Shown here piece by piece: positions 7,234 through 8,375 of a stretch of 8,375 nucleotides of DNA. Numbering within the stretch: the stretch's first letter is position 1; every line of letters begins with the position of its first letter. Source of the stretch: Deltaproteobacteria bacterium (lineage in GTDB: Bacteria; Desulfobacterota; Dissulfuribacteria; Dissulfuribacterales; QOAL01); assembly GCA_026988585.1 (NCBI GenBank), contig JALSKY010000256.1:1-8375 (forward strand), read 5' to 3'. Position numbers and translations under genes: made by a program. The notes under the pieces are model-generated. The model did no database searches. It worked only from the letters and a program-made list of their open reading frames with translations, and was not told the origin of the DNA.

Positions 7234-8375
7234 CTACATCAGCCCCTGAACCAGTGCCTCAGTAAGTGTTACAGACTTTGGATGCCTCATGACCATCAAT
7301 TCTCCTCCGGCCAGAAGCAGGGAACTGGCTGTAATCGCCTCCATCAACACGCCCCTTCTCTCCTGGTCACCAAGCTCTGCACTGGAAGGCAACTTGGTCT
7401 CCTTGGCCTTCCAGACCTCGCGGCCAAGATTTATGATGAAAGGACAGGAAAGCTTATCATCCTGCTGGGTCAAGGCAGCCAAGCGGATTCGCTCCATAAC
7501 GGAATATGTATATTCAAGACCGTACCCTACTGGTCCTACAGAAGGATCCATCAAGATATGGTCAAGGTTCACACCGAGATTTTCGAGAAGGATGTTCAGC
7601 TGTTTGGCCAGGTTCACGTCTATAGGAGTTGAAGCCACAACGGAATATCCAAAGGCCATGGCAGTTGCCCCGAGTGTCCGGTAATTGGCGTCTGTCAGCG
7701 GCCCCATGCAGACATTTCTTGATTCCAGAAGAGCGGACACCTCTCTCAATGTCTCGGTATCCTTCTCTGCATTACCGCACCCCCAAAGAATCAATGGCAC
7801 ATCCACTGCATCAGCCACCTTTTTGGCCAATTGGGCAGCATCTGAAGAGGAAACATTTGCACCGTTGGGATCTGTGCTTATGAGAGAGAGACAGATGGCC
7901 CTGGCACCAAATTCGTTTACACACTTCTGGGCCCATGCAGCAGGATCAGAAAAGACATCCTGATAATATTTGGCCAGCACATCAGGCCATTCCTCAGGCT
8001 CTGAGTCCAACACCTCGAAGGCTGTCATGGGGGCATTCTTCATATCGCCCTCAAATGTGTGGAAGGGCAGGGTGTTCTCACCTCCTACAACTATAGCCTT
8101 GTCGCCATCACCAACTGTCACCTCCTGAATTTGACCACTACATGGCTCCATGAAAACATCTTCAGGGATGGAACCCAACCGTTCGGCCAGAGGCGGTTCA
8201 TCCTTGACCAGTTCAGGGGTCTCGATGGCATCGATTCCTTCACCTGCCGGTCCGGAAACCAATGGTGCCGCTGTTTTTTTGCCAGCGGGTTTGGGTTCAG
8301 ATGCCTTTGGCTCTTCCTTTTTGGCCTCGGGTTTTGCCTCAGGTTTGACCTCGGGTTTGGCTTCCGGTCCTTCTT
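7234..8375 (-). CDS. acsD: Corrinoid iron-sulfur protein small (delta) subunit / acetyl-CoA decarbonylase-synthase delta, 5' end outside window
   Basis: This is the small subunit of the corrinoid iron-sulfur protein (CdhD in archaea). With AcsC it holds the cobamide that shuttles the methyl group. The last 379 codons are visible. The C-terminal part, from about SGQIQEVTVG to the end, is the TIM barrel. Family-typical stretches include VVGGENTLPFHTFEGD, WAQKCVNEFGA, DPNGAN, ILWGCGNAEKDTETL, TPIDVNLAKQLNIL, DPSVGPVGYGLEYTYSVMERIR and MVMRHPKSV. These match the 323-residue Moorella AcsD nearly end to end. Unlike that protein, this one continues upstream through a Pro/Ala/Lys/Glu-rich linker to the window edge with no stop and no convincing start. 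It therefore has an N-terminal extension of unknown length. An in-frame TTG at 8262 is not a credible start. The stop is TAG, 34 nt before the acsB ATG, in the same operon. Confidence 0.94.
   Translation of the reverse strand, partial: EGPEAKPEVKPEAKPEAKKEEPKASEPKPAGKKTAAPLVSGPAGEGIDAIETPELVKDEPPLAERLGSIPEDVFMEPCSGQIQEVTVGDGDKAIVVGGENTLPFHTFEGDMKNAPMTAFEVLDSEPEEWPDVLAKYYQDVFSDPAAWAQKCVNEFGARAICLSLISTDPNGANVSSSDAAQLAKKVADAVDVPLILWGCGNAEKDTETLREVSALLESRNVCMGPLTDANYRTLGATAMAFGYSVVASTPIDVNLAKQLNILLENLGVNLDHILMDPSVGPVGYGLEYTYSVMERIRLAALTQQDDKLSCPFIINLGREVWKAKETKLPSSAELGDQERRGVLMEAITASSLLLAGGELMVMRHPKSVTLTEALVQGLM
8317..8364 (-). repeat. 12-bp tandem repeat encoding an EAKP-type linker in acsD
   Basis: Four consecutive 12-bp units encode Glu-Ala-Lys-Pro, Glu-Val-Lys-Pro, Glu-Ala-Lys-Pro and Glu-Ala-Lys-Lys. 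Further Lys/Glu/Pro/Ala-rich sequence follows (about 8263-8316). Third codon positions differ between units (gag/gaa, gcc/gca, ccc/cct). The repeat has therefore drifted at the DNA level while its amino-acid composition is kept. Such sequence usually forms an extended, charged, flexible tether between folded domains. Confidence 0.8.

Noticed and set aside
8260..8262. TTG start for acsD
   Set aside because: The frame is open upstream to the window edge with a coherent repetitive protein sequence. No convincing Shine-Dalgarno is seen before the TTG.

Overview
The window reads as part of a Wood-Ljungdahl (reductive acetyl-CoA) operon. Everything is on the minus strand, so transcription runs from the right edge to the left edge. 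Gene order in the direction of transcription is acsD (5' end outside the window), acsB, acsC, acsE, then a large formate dehydrogenase gene whose 3' end lies outside the window. Gaps between genes are 15 to 52 nt. No internal promoter or terminator was seen, and no gene-free stretch exceeds about 55 nt.

Region by region: 7234-8375 encodes the C-terminal TIM-barrel part of the small (delta) corrinoid iron-sulfur protein subunit, preceded by a low-complexity Glu/Ala/Lys/Pro linker. 4980-7199 encodes a full-length bacterial-type acetyl-CoA synthase with all A-cluster ligands. 3609-4964 encodes the large (gamma) corrinoid iron-sulfur subunit with its N-terminal [4Fe-4S] motif. 2678-3568 encodes the methyltetrahydrofolate:corrinoid protein methyltransferase. 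1-2625 encodes a fused formate dehydrogenase: NuoG/HydA-type [2Fe-2S] domain, GltD-type FAD/NAD(P) oxidoreductase, 2x[4Fe-4S] ferredoxin domain, then the molybdopterin (Mo/W) catalytic domain.

The main point for an annotator is that the formate dehydrogenase frame is interrupted by a UGA at 145-147 exactly where formate dehydrogenases carry their active-site selenocysteine. The frame continues with family-typical sequence to the window edge. A bacterial SECIS-like hairpin follows the UGA, so the gene should be read as a selenoprotein and not as an 826-residue truncated protein.

How the genes work together: formate dehydrogenase makes the first step of the methyl branch (CO2 to formate, or the reverse). 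AcsE moves the methyl group from methyl-tetrahydrofolate to the AcsC/AcsD corrinoid protein. AcsB condenses methyl, CO and CoA to acetyl-CoA. The CO-dehydrogenase subunit (AcsA) and the folate enzymes are not in the window. The set can run as autotrophic CO2 fixation or in reverse for acetate/acetyl-CoA oxidation.

The organism is an anaerobic bacterium. The gene set, moderate GC, selenocysteine use and the GltD-fused formate dehydrogenase fit a sulfate-reducing or syntrophic Desulfobacterota member best. That placement is an inference from general family knowledge and could not be tested here.
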